A stretch of 64,000 nt of DNA from assembly GCF_014639535.1 (NCBI RefSeq), contig NZ_BMGA01000003.1, forward strand, positions 62,001 through 126,000, in the 5' to 3' direction. Below are positions 42,615-51,364 of this stretch, one piece after another. The position numbers were made by a program, and so were the translations under genes. Numbering within the stretch: position 1 is the stretch's first letter; the number at the start of each line of letters is the position of its first letter. The notes under the pieces were generated by a model. It was given only the letters and a program-made list of their open reading frames with translations. It did not search any database and had not been told where the DNA came from. This DNA is from Flavobacterium palustre (GTDB taxonomy: Bacteria > Bacteroidota > Bacteroidia > Flavobacteriales > Flavobacteriaceae).

Positions 42615-43967
42615 TTAATGTTTGTAAAATTTCAAATCTATTAAATCATTTTGAATTGGTTTGGTGTTCCAATTTTTATGAATGGCTAAGGCTGCTCCTA
42701 ACGAACTGGCCTGCGCCATGGATGCGGCGTACACTTCCATTGTTGGGTAAGCTTCGGCTAACAAATTCATGTAAATCGAATTTTTACTAAAACCTCCGTC
42801 CACAAAAACTTTCTTTACCGGACTGTTGTGAATCACTAAATTGGTCGAAACAATTTGTTGGGCTATTAAATCCAACATTAACTGATGGTAAGCTTCATCG
42901 TAATTTTCAAAATCAGATAAAGTTCTTTCATTGAAAGGACAATCTTTTAGAATATCACTATCACCGTTAGTATATTGTTTGAATTTAGATCTCAACTTAG
43001 TAATGATGTCTTTATCATAAAGAACGTGTTTGTAAGAATCGATTGGCGCATCAAAATGCTTTGCCAATTTTACGGACTGAATTTCATGCTCATTTCCTGC
43101 AAACAAACGGGAAGCCTTAACCGGTTTTCCTTTATAATGTAAGAAACACAGGCAGTCGTTTTGCAATTCGTCAAAAGTCAACTTTTTGCTATTGAAAGGA
43201 TTCATTGTAATTACCCAGGTTCCTGTTGACAACAATACAAACGGATCTTCAAAATTGATAATGTAAGGAATCAAAGCCGAAGAACTATCGTGTAACCCAA
43301 TCCCTACTGCGATATCACCTTCAACGGTAATAGCCTCTTCAGAATCGTGAATTGGAGGCAATTTTTCAGTTATTCCTTCCTTTTTAATCCATTTGTGGTA
43401 TTTCATTCTATTGAAATTCCAAAGATTAGTATGACAACCAATGCTGGTAATATCAGTAAATCCTTCTTTGGTTAAAAGAAAACTCATGTATTGAGGCAAA
43501 TGCAAACAGTGTTTTACTTTATCGAAAACCTCCGGTTTTTCGTTTTTCAAACGGTAAATTTGCATTCCTGAATTCAAGCTTCCTAAAACCGGAGAAGCAG
43601 TTTTCACTGCGAAAACTTCTTCTCCTTTGTATTTAGAATAAAACTCATTTTTAAGATTTTCAGGATATGGTTTCAGATAATTGTACAATGGCGTCAAAGG
43701 ATTTCCTTCTTTGTCAACATACACAAAACTAGCACCATAAGTACTAAAATTAACTGCTTTTAAATTGTATTGTTTTTGAGATTTCATCTCTTCCCAACAA
43801 CCCAAAAACCAGTCTTTTAGCGCTACAATATCTTCGCATGGAAAACCGTCTTCATCAACTGTTTCAGGAAGGTTTACTGAATTTTCCCAAACTATTTGAT
43901 AGCTTTCGTTGAATAGAAAGGCTTTTTTATTTGTTTTTCCAATGTCGAAAATGGCTACTGCATTCAT
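42615..43967 (-). CDS. FGGY-family sugar kinase (probable rhamnulokinase)
   Basis: A 450-residue ATP-dependent sugar kinase. VAIFDIGKTNKKAFLF (near 4) is the FGGY start; STYGASFVYVD (near 80), GIGLHDSSSALIPYI (near 225) and LLSTGTWVITMNPF (near 245) are typical, as is VFVDGGFSKN near 390. Its position in the rhamnose cluster makes L-rhamnulose the most likely substrate, giving L-rhamnulose-1-phosphate. Xylulokinase- or fuculokinase-like specificity is less likely. Confidence 0.85.
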   Translation of the reverse strand: MNAVAIFDIGKTNKKAFLFNESYQIVWENSVNLPETVDEDGFPCEDIVALKDWFLGCWEEMKSQKQYNLKAVNFSTYGASFVYVDKEGNPLTPLYNYLKPYPENLKNEFYSKYKGEEVFAVKTASPVLGSLNSGMQIYRLKNEKPEVFDKVKHCLHLPQYMSFLLTKEGFTDITSIGCHTNLWNFNRMKYHKWIKKEGITEKLPPIHDSEEAITVEGDIAVGIGLHDSSSALIPYIINFEDPFVLLSTGTWVITMNPFNSKKLTFDELQNDCLCFLHYKGKPVKASRLFAGNEHEIQSVKLAKHFDAPIDSYKHVLYDKDIITKLRSKFKQYTNGDSDILKDCPFNERTLSDFENYDEAYHQLMLDLIAQQIVSTNLVIHNSPVKKVFVDGGFSKNSIYMNLLAEAYPTMEVYAASMAQASSLGAALAIHKNWNTKPIQNDLIDLKFYKH

Positions 43968-44045
43968 TAGCTAATTATAAATTATGAATTATTAATTATA
44001 GAATTAAGGAATTATTATTTGACTCAAAGAGTTCAACGTTATTAA

Positions 44046-44087
44046 GCTAAGTCTTTTTGTTTTTAATATTAAACAAAAAGACTTAGC
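44046..44087. repeat. Hairpin between the isomerase and kinase genes
   Basis: GCTAAGTCTTTTTGTTT and AAACAAAAAGACTTAGC form a perfect 17-bp stem with an 8-base loop. No T run follows on the minus strand, so it may be an RNA-processing or stability hairpin or a dispersed repeat. Confidence 0.75.
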
Positions 44088-44114
44088 CTATAACTCATAA
44101 TTCATAACTCAAAA

Positions 44115-45389
44115 TTATAATCCTGTTGCTACAGTTTTCAATCCTCTTGCTCCAATTAAAGCATCACGTACTCCTAATTCACGGTATAAAGCTACCGGAT
44201 TAAGAGCTGCACCAGCACGCAAACGAGCTTCAGCTACTAATGCACGAACATCAGTACGGAAAGCATTTTGTAAAATTTCCTGAGCTTTAACTACGTCATT
44301 TTCATTTTGAGCAATTTCCAATGCTTTTCTATCTACAGAAAGTGCCTGAGCATAAGCAATCATGATAGCCTCAACAGATTGTAATAAATCTTCCATTGGA
44401 TCTTTTACGTTGTGAGAAGCATCAATCATCCAACCTAAGTCAGTTGCATGATTCATTCCTCTTGCATCCATTCCTTCAACTAATTCATTGAAGATTAAGA
44501 ATAATTGGTAAGGTTTTAATGCACCTGCAGTTAAATCGTCATCTCCGTATTTAGAGTCGTTAAAGTGGAAACCTCCTAATTTATCTTCCATTAATAATAA
44601 AGAAACAATTTGCTCAATATTAGCATTTGGAAGGTGGTGACCTAAATCAACTAAAGTTTTAGCTTGTTCACCTAATTTTTTCACATAAGAATAAGATTGT
44701 CCCCAGTCAGCAACTGTAGTGGAGTAGAAATTAGGCTCAGCACATTTGTACTCTAAGAATAATTTCCAGTTAGAAGGCAATGCTTCGTAAATTTCCTGTA
44801 AACTTTCTAAAGTGTTTTCGTAAGCTTTACGGAAGTTCAATTGTCCAGGGAAGCAAGATCCATCAGCTAACCATACAGTTAACGACTCAGAACCTAACTC
44901 AACACCTTGTTGGATTACGTCGATATTGTGTTGAACTGCTTGTTTACGGATTGATTTGTTTACATTTTGCAATGAACCAAATTTATAAGAATAAGCACTA
45001 TCAGCCTGATCCTGGAAAGTGTTAGAGTTAACAGCGTCAAATTTCAAACCGTGTTGAGCTGCTAAAGCTTTGATAGCATTACGGTCAGTTGGGATATCCC
45101 AAGGGATGTGTAATGAGATAGCTCCTGAAGCATTGTTCAAAGCGTGTAACAAACCTACATCTTCGATTTTTTCTTCTAAAGAACGAGGCTCACCACCACC
45201 AGGGAAACGTCCGAAACGAGTTCCTCCGGTTCCTAAAGCCCAAGATGGGATAGCAATTTGGAAATCGATTAATTTTTTAATGATGCTTTCAGTTTCTGCA
45301 ATTTCAGAAGCTGTGAAAACTAATTTATTTTTATGAGCTGTATAAAGACCGTCATTATGAGCAGCTACTTTGTTAGAATCTAATATCAT
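44115..45389 (-). CDS. rhaI: L-rhamnose isomerase, RhaI type
   Basis: A 424-residue TIM-barrel sugar isomerase like RhaI of Pseudomonas stutzeri and L-rhamnose isomerases of this class, converting L-rhamnose to L-rhamnulose. Key segments are WALGTGGTRFGRFPGG near 49, LTVWLADGSCFPGQ near 172, LFLEYKCAEPNFYST near 205 (metal ligand Glu), LVDLGHHLPNANIEQ near 240 and GGFHFNDSKYGDDD near 268 (His/Asp ligands). It follows rhaM by 15 bp, so the two are in one operon. Confidence 0.92.
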   Translation of the reverse strand: MILDSNKVAAHNDGLYTAHKNKLVFTASEIAETESIIKKLIDFQIAIPSWALGTGGTRFGRFPGGGEPRSLEEKIEDVGLLHALNNASGAISLHIPWDIPTDRNAIKALAAQHGLKFDAVNSNTFQDQADSAYSYKFGSLQNVNKSIRKQAVQHNIDVIQQGVELGSESLTVWLADGSCFPGQLNFRKAYENTLESLQEIYEALPSNWKLFLEYKCAEPNFYSTTVADWGQSYSYVKKLGEQAKTLVDLGHHLPNANIEQIVSLLLMEDKLGGFHFNDSKYGDDDLTAGALKPYQLFLIFNELVEGMDARGMNHATDLGWMIDASHNVKDPMEDLLQSVEAIMIAYAQALSVDRKALEIAQNENDVVKAQEILQNAFRTDVRALVAEARLRAGAALNPVALYRELGVRDALIGARGLKTVATGL

Positions 45390-45404
45390 GATAATTATAA
45401 TTTT

Positions 45405-45719
45405 TTAAGGTAAATAGAAAACTTCTTTGAGTGAAACACTCACTGGGGAATTATCCGGATTGGCATCCATAATATCGCCCATATATTTCCACCATTTTTG
45501 CATAACAGGATGCTGAGGCAGTGTGTCTAAACGACTTGGATCTTCAATTTTTAAAACACCAAAAAGGGCATGTGTACTTTCGTCAAAAAAAATAGAGTAA
45601 TCTTCTACTCCTACGCTTTTTAACAAATCGGCTAATTCCGGCCATAATTCATCATGTCTTTTTTGATATTCCTGAACCTGACCTTGATGCAACTGCATTT
45701 TAAATGCTACTTTTTTCAT
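45405..45719 (-). CDS. rhaM: L-rhamnose mutarotase
   Basis: A 104-residue small enzyme converting alpha- and beta-L-rhamnose. KMQLHQGQVQEYQKRHDELWPEL (about 7-29; the catalytic His is within KRHDELWPE) and the end LKEVFYLP (like typical YiiL family ends) are decisive. It leads the rhaM-rhaI part of the cluster. No exact -7 box was found in the 118 bp before it, up to the next terminator. Confidence 0.95.
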   Translation of the reverse strand: MKKVAFKMQLHQGQVQEYQKRHDELWPELADLLKSVGVEDYSIFFDESTHALFGVLKIEDPSRLDTLPQHPVMQKWWKYMGDIMDANPDNSPVSVSLKEVFYLP

Positions 45720-45837
45720 AAGCGGAAATTATTGTGGTAGACTCAAACAATTTTTAAAACCTTAAATTGTTATGAATAATTGTTTTAAAATAGAAGGAAA
45801 AAAAAAATTAAAAATGCAGTAATCAGATTAAGAAAAA

Positions 45838-45868
45838 TCTAACGCCCGAAACAAATCGGACGTTAGAT
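45838..45868 (-). terminator. Terminator after rhaEW
   Basis: ATCTAACG-TCCGA pairs with TCGG-GCGTTAGAT (one mismatch) on the minus strand and is followed by TTTTTCTT. It separates the rhaT-rhaEW transcript from rhaM-rhaI. Confidence 0.75.
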
Positions 45869-45896
45869 AAATCAATCTAAAAACTAACATCTAAAA

Positions 45897-48032
45897 CTAT
45901 CTATAAAAGCCCATAGATACTCCACCATCAACATTTAATGCATTTCCTGTTGATTTGCTTAACAAACCTCCAACAAAAGCGTAACATGCGTTAGCGATAT
46001 CGTCCGGTAATATAATTTCATTTAATAAAGTACGCTTAGCGTAGTAAGCTGGCAATTCAGCTACAGTAATTCCGTAAGCTTTAGCACGTCCTTCAGCCCA
46101 TCCACCTGACCAAATGTTTGAATCAGAGATTACAGCATCCGGGTTAACTGTGTTCACACGGATTTTATCAGCTCCTAATTCAGCAGCCATCAAACGTGTT
46201 AAGTGAGCCTGAGCCGCTTTAGCAGATCCGTAACCAGGGTTGTTTGGTCCTGCAACAACTGCATTTTTAGATACGATGTTTACGATATCTCCACCAAATC
46301 CTTGTTTACGCATTACTTCGATTCCTGCTTTAGAAACAATAAATTGTCCTTTAACCAAGATATCGTATAATCTGTCCCACTCTTCTAATGAGTGTTCAGC
46401 AATTGATTTAGAAATACTGATTCCGGCATTGTTAACTACAATATCAACTCCTCCAAACGCTAAACAAGCAGCATCTAAAGCTAAAGCTGTACTAGCATCA
46501 TCAGTTACGTTTAATAAAGTACTTGAAACTGCATCTTTTCCAAAAGATTTGATAAAATCAGCTGTTGCTCCTTCTAAACGCTCTTCGTTGATATCATTGA
46601 TTACGATACAAGCACCTTCTTCAGCAAATTTCTTAGCGATAGCCTTACCAATTCCTCCTGCAGAACCTGTAATCAAAGCGATTCTTCCGGATAATGCTTT
46701 TGGTTTTGGCATACGTTGTAATTTAGCTTCTTCTAACAACCAGTACTCGATGTCAAAAGCTTCTTGGTGAGGCAATGAAGTATATTCAGAAACAGCTTCA
46801 GCACCTTTCATTACGTTTACAGCATTTGTATAATATTCAGATGCCAAACGAGCCATTGTTTTATCTTTTGCAAAAGTAAACATACCTACTCCTGGATATA
46901 AAATTACAACCGGGTTTGGATCACGCATTGCTGGTGAGTTTGATTTTTTACAAGTATTATAGTAGTCAGTGTACATTTGACGGTAAGCTTCAAAAGCCGG
47001 AGTTAACTTCGCTTTGATAGCATCAACGTCTGATAAATCTTCGTTTGGAGCCAATTCAATTACTAAAGGACTGATTTTAGTTCTCAAGAAGTGATCCGGA
47101 CAAGAAGTTCCAAGAGGAGCTAATTTCTCTAAATCATTTGAGTTGATGAATTCTAAAACTCTTGCGTCATCAGTATAGTGACCAATCATTTTACGCTCAG
47201 AAGAACAGAAACCTCTCAAGATTGGAGCTAATTTAGCAGCTTGTACTTTACGAGCTTCAACCGGAAGGCTTTCAATTTTTTGACCTCCAAAAACAGGACG
47301 CGTTTTTCCGTAGTTAGACTCTAAATACTCAGCACATTTTTCAATTACTTCAAGAGTGTTTACATAACTTTCGTATGAAGTATCTCCCCAAGTAAACAAT
47401 CCGTGAGATCCTAACATTACTCCTTTTAATTTTTTACCTTTTGCAGCAGCTTCTTCAAGGCAAGCACGCATTTGCAAACCTAAATCAAAGCCCGGACGTT
47501 GCCATCCAACCCATCCAATCTCTCCGTTGAATAATTCTTCAGTGATTTTTTTACCGTCTTTTGCAGCTGCAATAGCAATAGCAGCATCCGGGTGCAAGTG
47601 ATCGATGTGAGCAAATGGTAAGAAACCGTGTAAAGGCGTATCGATAGAAGGCGCTTTAGAAGCTAAGTCGAAAATACAGTGGTTGAATAATTCCACCATT
47701 TCGTCTTCATGCTCGATTCCTCTGTAAACGTTTTCCAAGTTGCGTAATCTTTCTAAGTAAAGAGCAGCACAACCTGATTTTGTTAATGTTCCAATATCAC
47801 CACCAGAACCTTTAATCCACATTACCTCAGTAGCAGCTCCAGTTAATGGATCTTTATCAGTAATTTTTACAGAAGTATTTCCTCCTCCGTAGTTCGTTAA
47901 TCTTAAATCCGCTCCTAATAAATTAGAGCGATAAATAAATAGTGCTACTTCATCCCCTGCTAATTCAGCAGCCTTAGCATCATCCCATAGGTAACTTACG
48001 TGTTTAAAAGTCATTGTATTTGTATTTGACAT
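45897..48032 (-). CDS. rhaEW: Bifunctional rhamnulose-1-phosphate aldolase / lactaldehyde dehydrogenase
   Basis: A 711-residue fusion. The N-terminal aldolase domain (about 1-420, class II type) shows GADLRLTNYGGGNTSVK near 35, DTPLHGFLPFAHIDHLHPDA near 128 with the metal His residues, and MLGSHGLFTWGDT near 207. The C-terminal SDR domain (about 440-711) shows ITGSAGGIGKAIAKKF near 447, NNAGISIS, and YGSAKAAQ as the catalytic motif near 610. This RhaEW enzyme cleaves L-rhamnulose-1-phosphate to DHAP and L-lactaldehyde and oxidises the latter to L-lactate. It is probably cotranscribed with rhaT (32-bp gap). Confidence 0.95.
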   Translation of the reverse strand: MSNTNTMTFKHVSYLWDDAKAAELAGDEVALFIYRSNLLGADLRLTNYGGGNTSVKITDKDPLTGAATEVMWIKGSGGDIGTLTKSGCAALYLERLRNLENVYRGIEHEDEMVELFNHCIFDLASKAPSIDTPLHGFLPFAHIDHLHPDAAIAIAAAKDGKKITEELFNGEIGWVGWQRPGFDLGLQMRACLEEAAAKGKKLKGVMLGSHGLFTWGDTSYESYVNTLEVIEKCAEYLESNYGKTRPVFGGQKIESLPVEARKVQAAKLAPILRGFCSSERKMIGHYTDDARVLEFINSNDLEKLAPLGTSCPDHFLRTKISPLVIELAPNEDLSDVDAIKAKLTPAFEAYRQMYTDYYNTCKKSNSPAMRDPNPVVILYPGVGMFTFAKDKTMARLASEYYTNAVNVMKGAEAVSEYTSLPHQEAFDIEYWLLEEAKLQRMPKPKALSGRIALITGSAGGIGKAIAKKFAEEGACIVINDINEERLEGATADFIKSFGKDAVSSTLLNVTDDASTALALDAACLAFGGVDIVVNNAGISISKSIAEHSLEEWDRLYDILVKGQFIVSKAGIEVMRKQGFGGDIVNIVSKNAVVAGPNNPGYGSAKAAQAHLTRLMAAELGADKIRVNTVNPDAVISDSNIWSGGWAEGRAKAYGITVAELPAYYAKRTLLNEIILPDDIANACYAFVGGLLSKSTGNALNVDGGVSMGFYR

Positions 48033-48064
48033 TGTTATATTAAATTTAAATTGTTATTCTTTTC

Positions 48065-49135
48065 TTATAATGAGTTTCCAAAACCAACCAAAACGATTGA
48101 CAAGAACATTAAAGCAATTCCGAAGAAGAAAACTTTATAAGTCTTATCAGAAACTCCTTTCCATTCTTTCAAATAAAATCCCCAGAAATTAGCTGTCAAA
48201 ATAATAGTTGACATGTGTAAAATCCAAGAACCGGCTCCATTCCCCATCTTACTTTCACCCATTCCGTAAAAGAAGAATTGTAAAAACCACATTGTTCCTG
48301 CTATTGCTGAAAACAAAATATTCTTTGAAATTGGGGTACTTTTATTCGTGTAATCACCAAAAGTTTTATTTTTAAAATTAAGATACATACACCATAAAAA
48401 ATTGGTTGTAAGACCTCCCCAAAGTAACACTACATAAGTAACATTATTTTGATATAAAAACTCACCCTGTCCCGGATTTAATGCTTTCCAAGCCTCATTA
48501 GCAGTATCTGCCATTGGTTTTCCTGCTTCGATTCCAAAATTAAAGAATGAACTTAAAATCCCTGAAATAACGGCAATAATAAGCCCTTTTACTAAATTAA
48601 AATCTTTATCCTTGTCTTCATGACCTACTGCAAAATCTTTTTCTTTAAGTGTACCTGCTTTTCCTAAGAATACAATTCCTAAAATACAAACCAACACACC
48701 AACTAAAACTAATTGTCCTCCGGAAGTGGAAGCCATTGCTGTAAAAGATTCTTTCCCTTCAGTAGGATTGAAATTATAATAAATAGGCGGCACCAAAGCT
48801 CCAAAAGCCGAACAGAATCCTAATGTAATGGAATTCCCTAATGACATCCCTAGATAACGAACCCCTAATCCATAAGTCAATCCTCCAATACCCCAAATCA
48901 ATCCCATTGAAAAAGTAAAGGCTTTTATTGAAGGTGCGGCAGCACTAATAATATCTGTAAAATTTGGAATGGTTAAATAAGCCGCAATAGGCGGAACAAT
49001 CAACCAGGAGAAAAATCCTCCTACAATCCAGTAGCTTTCCCAAGCCCAACCTTTAACCTTTTTAAAAGGCATATAAAAACTTCCGGAAGAAAAACCTCCT
49101 ATTGAGTGAAAAAGAATACCAAGAATTGATTCCAT
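48065..49135 (-). CDS. rhaT: L-rhamnose/proton symporter
   Basis: A 356-residue inner-membrane transporter with about ten helices. HSIGGFSSGSFYMPFKKVKGWAWESYWIVGG (regions near 12-42), LIWGIGGLTYGLGVRYLGMS near 79 and TTNFLWCMYLNF near 246 are typical of RhaT. It imports L-rhamnose with protons. It is the first gene of the rhaT-rhaEW transcript. Confidence 0.93.
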   Translation of the reverse strand: MESILGILFHSIGGFSSGSFYMPFKKVKGWAWESYWIVGGFFSWLIVPPIAAYLTIPNFTDIISAAAPSIKAFTFSMGLIWGIGGLTYGLGVRYLGMSLGNSITLGFCSAFGALVPPIYYNFNPTEGKESFTAMASTSGGQLVLVGVLVCILGIVFLGKAGTLKEKDFAVGHEDKDKDFNLVKGLIIAVISGILSSFFNFGIEAGKPMADTANEAWKALNPGQGEFLYQNNVTYVVLLWGGLTTNFLWCMYLNFKNKTFGDYTNKSTPISKNILFSAIAGTMWFLQFFFYGMGESKMGNGAGSWILHMSTIILTANFWGFYLKEWKGVSDKTYKVFFFGIALMFLSIVLVGFGNSL

Positions 49136-49198
49136 AAAATAAATTTGAGTTAAAGGTTAATTAATAGAAGTGTAAAATAAAAAAAAAGGAAAATAAAA

Positions 49199-49213
49199 AC
49201 TGTCCTGTACAGT
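49199..49213. promoter_or_regulatory. Candidate operator upstream of rhaT
   Basis: ACTGT-CCTGT-ACAGT is a perfect 5-bp inverted repeat with a 5-bp spacer, containing CTGTACAG (49205-49212). On the minus strand it reads TACAGGACAG; a related TACAGGATG occurs before the GH28 gene. It suits a GntR/LacI-type sugar regulator. Confidence 0.45.
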
Positions 49214-49407
49214 CCTTGTATTCGCATTATTTATACTTTTTTTACACATTTATGACAGATTTTATACTATTTGTTAGAATTCAATTAGAATTAAACCCGG
49301 AAAAAGCTAATTTTTACAACTACAGCTGATAAAATTAGTATCTGCTGTTTTTTAGACATACTGATTTAGCTTACAGACTAAGATAAAACTAAAATCTTAA
49401 TTTTTTA

Positions 49408-49655
49408 ACGTATAAAAAAAGAAAGAAAACTTACGATACAACTTTCAATATTAAAGTCGCAGAACCAGATAAGCAAAGAAATAAGCTTTCTGAATTTATT
49501 CGAAAACCCGGTACACAGGCACCATCAATTGATAAATGATACAGCGATTATCAAGAATATAGTGAAAGTAATTTTTAAGGAAAAAGAAATTAAAATTATC
49601 CTGAATAAGCATGGATACAAAGAAAGCTAAAACAATGATTGATTAGTATAATGGT
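49408..49655 (+). pseudogene. Decayed IS3-type transposase OrfA
   Basis: In one frame: YKKRKKTYDTTFNIKVAE, then KLSEFIRKPGTQAPSIDK, stop, YSDYQEYSESNF, stop, GKRN, stop, NYPE, stop, AWIQRKLKQ. The order, spacing and residues fit the N-terminal helix-turn-helix half of IS3-group OrfA proteins (K-TYD-TF, LSEF-R--G, KW--DYQEY, F-GKG), with TGA in place of the expected Trp codon at 49537. ACG replaces the expected start at 49408. No OrfB or terminal repeats were found. It lies 12 bp before the CBS gene stop. Confidence 0.72.
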
Positions 49656-49667
49656 CATCATATAATT

Positions 49668-50105
49668 TTATTGCGCCTTAGTTCCTGCAATATAGGAATC
49701 CAGATAATCTATAGTGTGTTTTTGATTTTCCATAATTGCTTTAACCACGTCTCCAATTGAAATAACACCAACAACCTGATTATCTTCTAAAACAGGTAAA
49801 TGTCGGATTCTTTTATTGGTAACCAAATCCATACAATAATCCAATTTGTCCGTTGGTTTTACCGTAATCAAGTCGGTATCCATGATTTCACGTACCAGTG
49901 TATCTCTTGAAGATTTGTCTTTCAAAGCAATTTTTCGGGCATAATCTCTCTCAGACAAAATTCCTTTTAGAACATTATCCTCAATAACTAAAACTGCTCC
50001 AACATTTTTCTCTCCCATTATTCTCAAAGCCTCATATACCGTAATAGTAGAAACTATAGAGTAAACTTCGCTTCCTTTCACGCTTAATATTTGATTTACA
50101 GTCAT
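49668..50105 (-). CDS. Two-CBS-domain protein
   Basis: A 145-residue protein made of two CBS domains: VYEALRIMGEKNVGAVLVIED (about 24-44) and LDYCMDLVTNKRIRHLPVLEDNQVVGVISIGDV (regions near 84-116). Such proteins bind adenine nucleotides (AMP, ATP, SAM) and regulate partners, but no partner domain is fused here. It sits between the rhamnose genes and the GntR regulator. Its role is unknown. Confidence 0.88.
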   Translation of the reverse strand: MTVNQILSVKGSEVYSIVSTITVYEALRIMGEKNVGAVLVIEDNVLKGILSERDYARKIALKDKSSRDTLVREIMDTDLITVKPTDKLDYCMDLVTNKRIRHLPVLEDNQVVGVISIGDVVKAIMENQKHTIDYLDSYIAGTKAQ

Positions 50106-50233
50106 GACAGTTATTTTTAAGTACCTATAAATTTAACGAAAAAAAACGAAAACAGAAAAAGACAAACTAACTATCTTCCTATTTTAATCCTGTATTCTTC
50201 CGGAAAAACTTTGAAATACCCGCGTAAGTCTAA

Positions 50234-51265
50234 TTACAATGACCCTCTGAGAATCAACTTAAAAGGATTTTCGATATGCTCTTTGGAATTATTTAAAACT
50301 AAATTAGCAGCTGTAATTCCCATGGTTTTAAAATCGGTGGAAATGGTCGTAAGTCCGCTCATGATGTAATTTTTAAGAGGCGTTTCATTATAAGAAATCA
50401 AACCTACCTGTTTTCCGAGTATTAGATTTAAACTTATAATTTTATCTAAGATTTTTACCAAATCTTCTTCCATCAAATTAATGTAAACTTCTCCTTCTTT
50501 TACCTCCTCATCATCAAGATTGCTAATTACCTTAAAATTAAAAGCATAGTTATAACAAAAGTTTTCAAAACCTTTTACAATTTCTTTTGGGAAATAACTA
50601 TTGACCGGAAAAATTAATTTTAAAGTATGGTATTTACTCAATGGTTCTAAAGCCTTACTTAATGCACTATAAATATCCTGCTCAAAATTTTCATACACAG
50701 TAGCAAATTCTCCTGAAATTCCCCTGAGTTTTTTTCCCACCAAGATCAATTTATCCTTCGGAATTTCGTCTATTAATTTTCGATAAGCATCCGATTTTTC
50801 AATAAAGTGAGGAATAATCACATAATGCGTATATTCATTTTTTTGTTGTTGGAGTAATTTTTTAAACAACGCATAATCATTATTATACACATAAAAATCA
50901 ATTGCCGCCTTATCTCCTAATGTTTCCACAAAAGCATCATAAATGAGTTTTTTGTGCGCACTAAGCTTATTGAACATTAAAAATATTTTAATATCCTGCG
51001 AAACATCGGTATTGGCAATAAAATAACCTTTGCCGTGAAAAGCTTCCAGAATACCCATTTTTCTGAGGATATTATAGCCTTTTTCTATGGTTACTCTCGA
51101 AATTTCGTATTGAAAACTCAACTCATTAATAGAAGGCATAGCATCGCCTTTTTTCAAAACACCTTGCTTAATGGCATTCAATATCGCATTAACCAGTTGT
51201 TGGTATTTGGGCGTTGCTGAAAATTCATCAATACTAAGACTGTCTATTTTAGAAGTTTTTTTCAT
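50234..51265 (-). CDS. GntR-type regulator with a LacI-like ligand domain
   Basis: A 343-residue transcription regulator. The GntR winged helix is at about 15-80: KYQQLVNAILNAIKQG, then AMPSINELSFQYEISRVTIEKGYNILRKMGILE. Residues about 90-343 form a periplasmic-binding-like domain (EYTHYVIIPHF, VGLISYNETPL, TTISTDFKTMGITAANLVL), the type seen in sugar-responsive GntR proteins of Bacteroidota. Its place between the rhamnose and pectin genes makes it the probable controller of one or both, with L-rhamnose or rhamnulose as a possible ligand. Confidence 0.85.
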   Translation of the reverse strand: MKKTSKIDSLSIDEFSATPKYQQLVNAILNAIKQGVLKKGDAMPSINELSFQYEISRVTIEKGYNILRKMGILEAFHGKGYFIANTDVSQDIKIFLMFNKLSAHKKLIYDAFVETLGDKAAIDFYVYNNDYALFKKLLQQQKNEYTHYVIIPHFIEKSDAYRKLIDEIPKDKLILVGKKLRGISGEFATVYENFEQDIYSALSKALEPLSKYHTLKLIFPVNSYFPKEIVKGFENFCYNYAFNFKVISNLDDEEVKEGEVYINLMEEDLVKILDKIISLNLILGKQVGLISYNETPLKNYIMSGLTTISTDFKTMGITAANLVLNNSKEHIENPFKLILRGSL

Positions 51266-51296
51266 TAATTGTATGCTGAAATTAAAAAACAGACTT

Positions 51297-51304
51297 CAAA
51301 TATA
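51297..51304 (-). promoter_or_regulatory. -7 box of the GntR regulator gene
   Basis: Minus-strand TATATTTG, about 32 bp before the start codon. Confidence 0.6.
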
Positions 51305-51321
51305 GTGATTAAAAAAAACTC

Positions 51322-51342
51322 TAATTCATAAATTTAATTCAT
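51322..51342. promoter_or_regulatory. Direct repeats before the GntR regulator
   Basis: TAATTCAT occurs twice (51322-51329, 51335-51342), 13 bp apart, just upstream of the -7 box. Possible autoregulation sites. Confidence 0.35.
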
Positions 51343-51364
51343 GAAACGGTGTATTTCATTTTTA

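Larger units (their letters stand above)
49136..49667. other. Intergenic region before rhaT with an IS remnant
   Basis: 532 bp without an intact gene. It contains the rhaT operator candidate near 49199 and a decayed transposase orfA at 49408-49655. No exact -7 box for rhaT was found. Confidence 0.7.
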
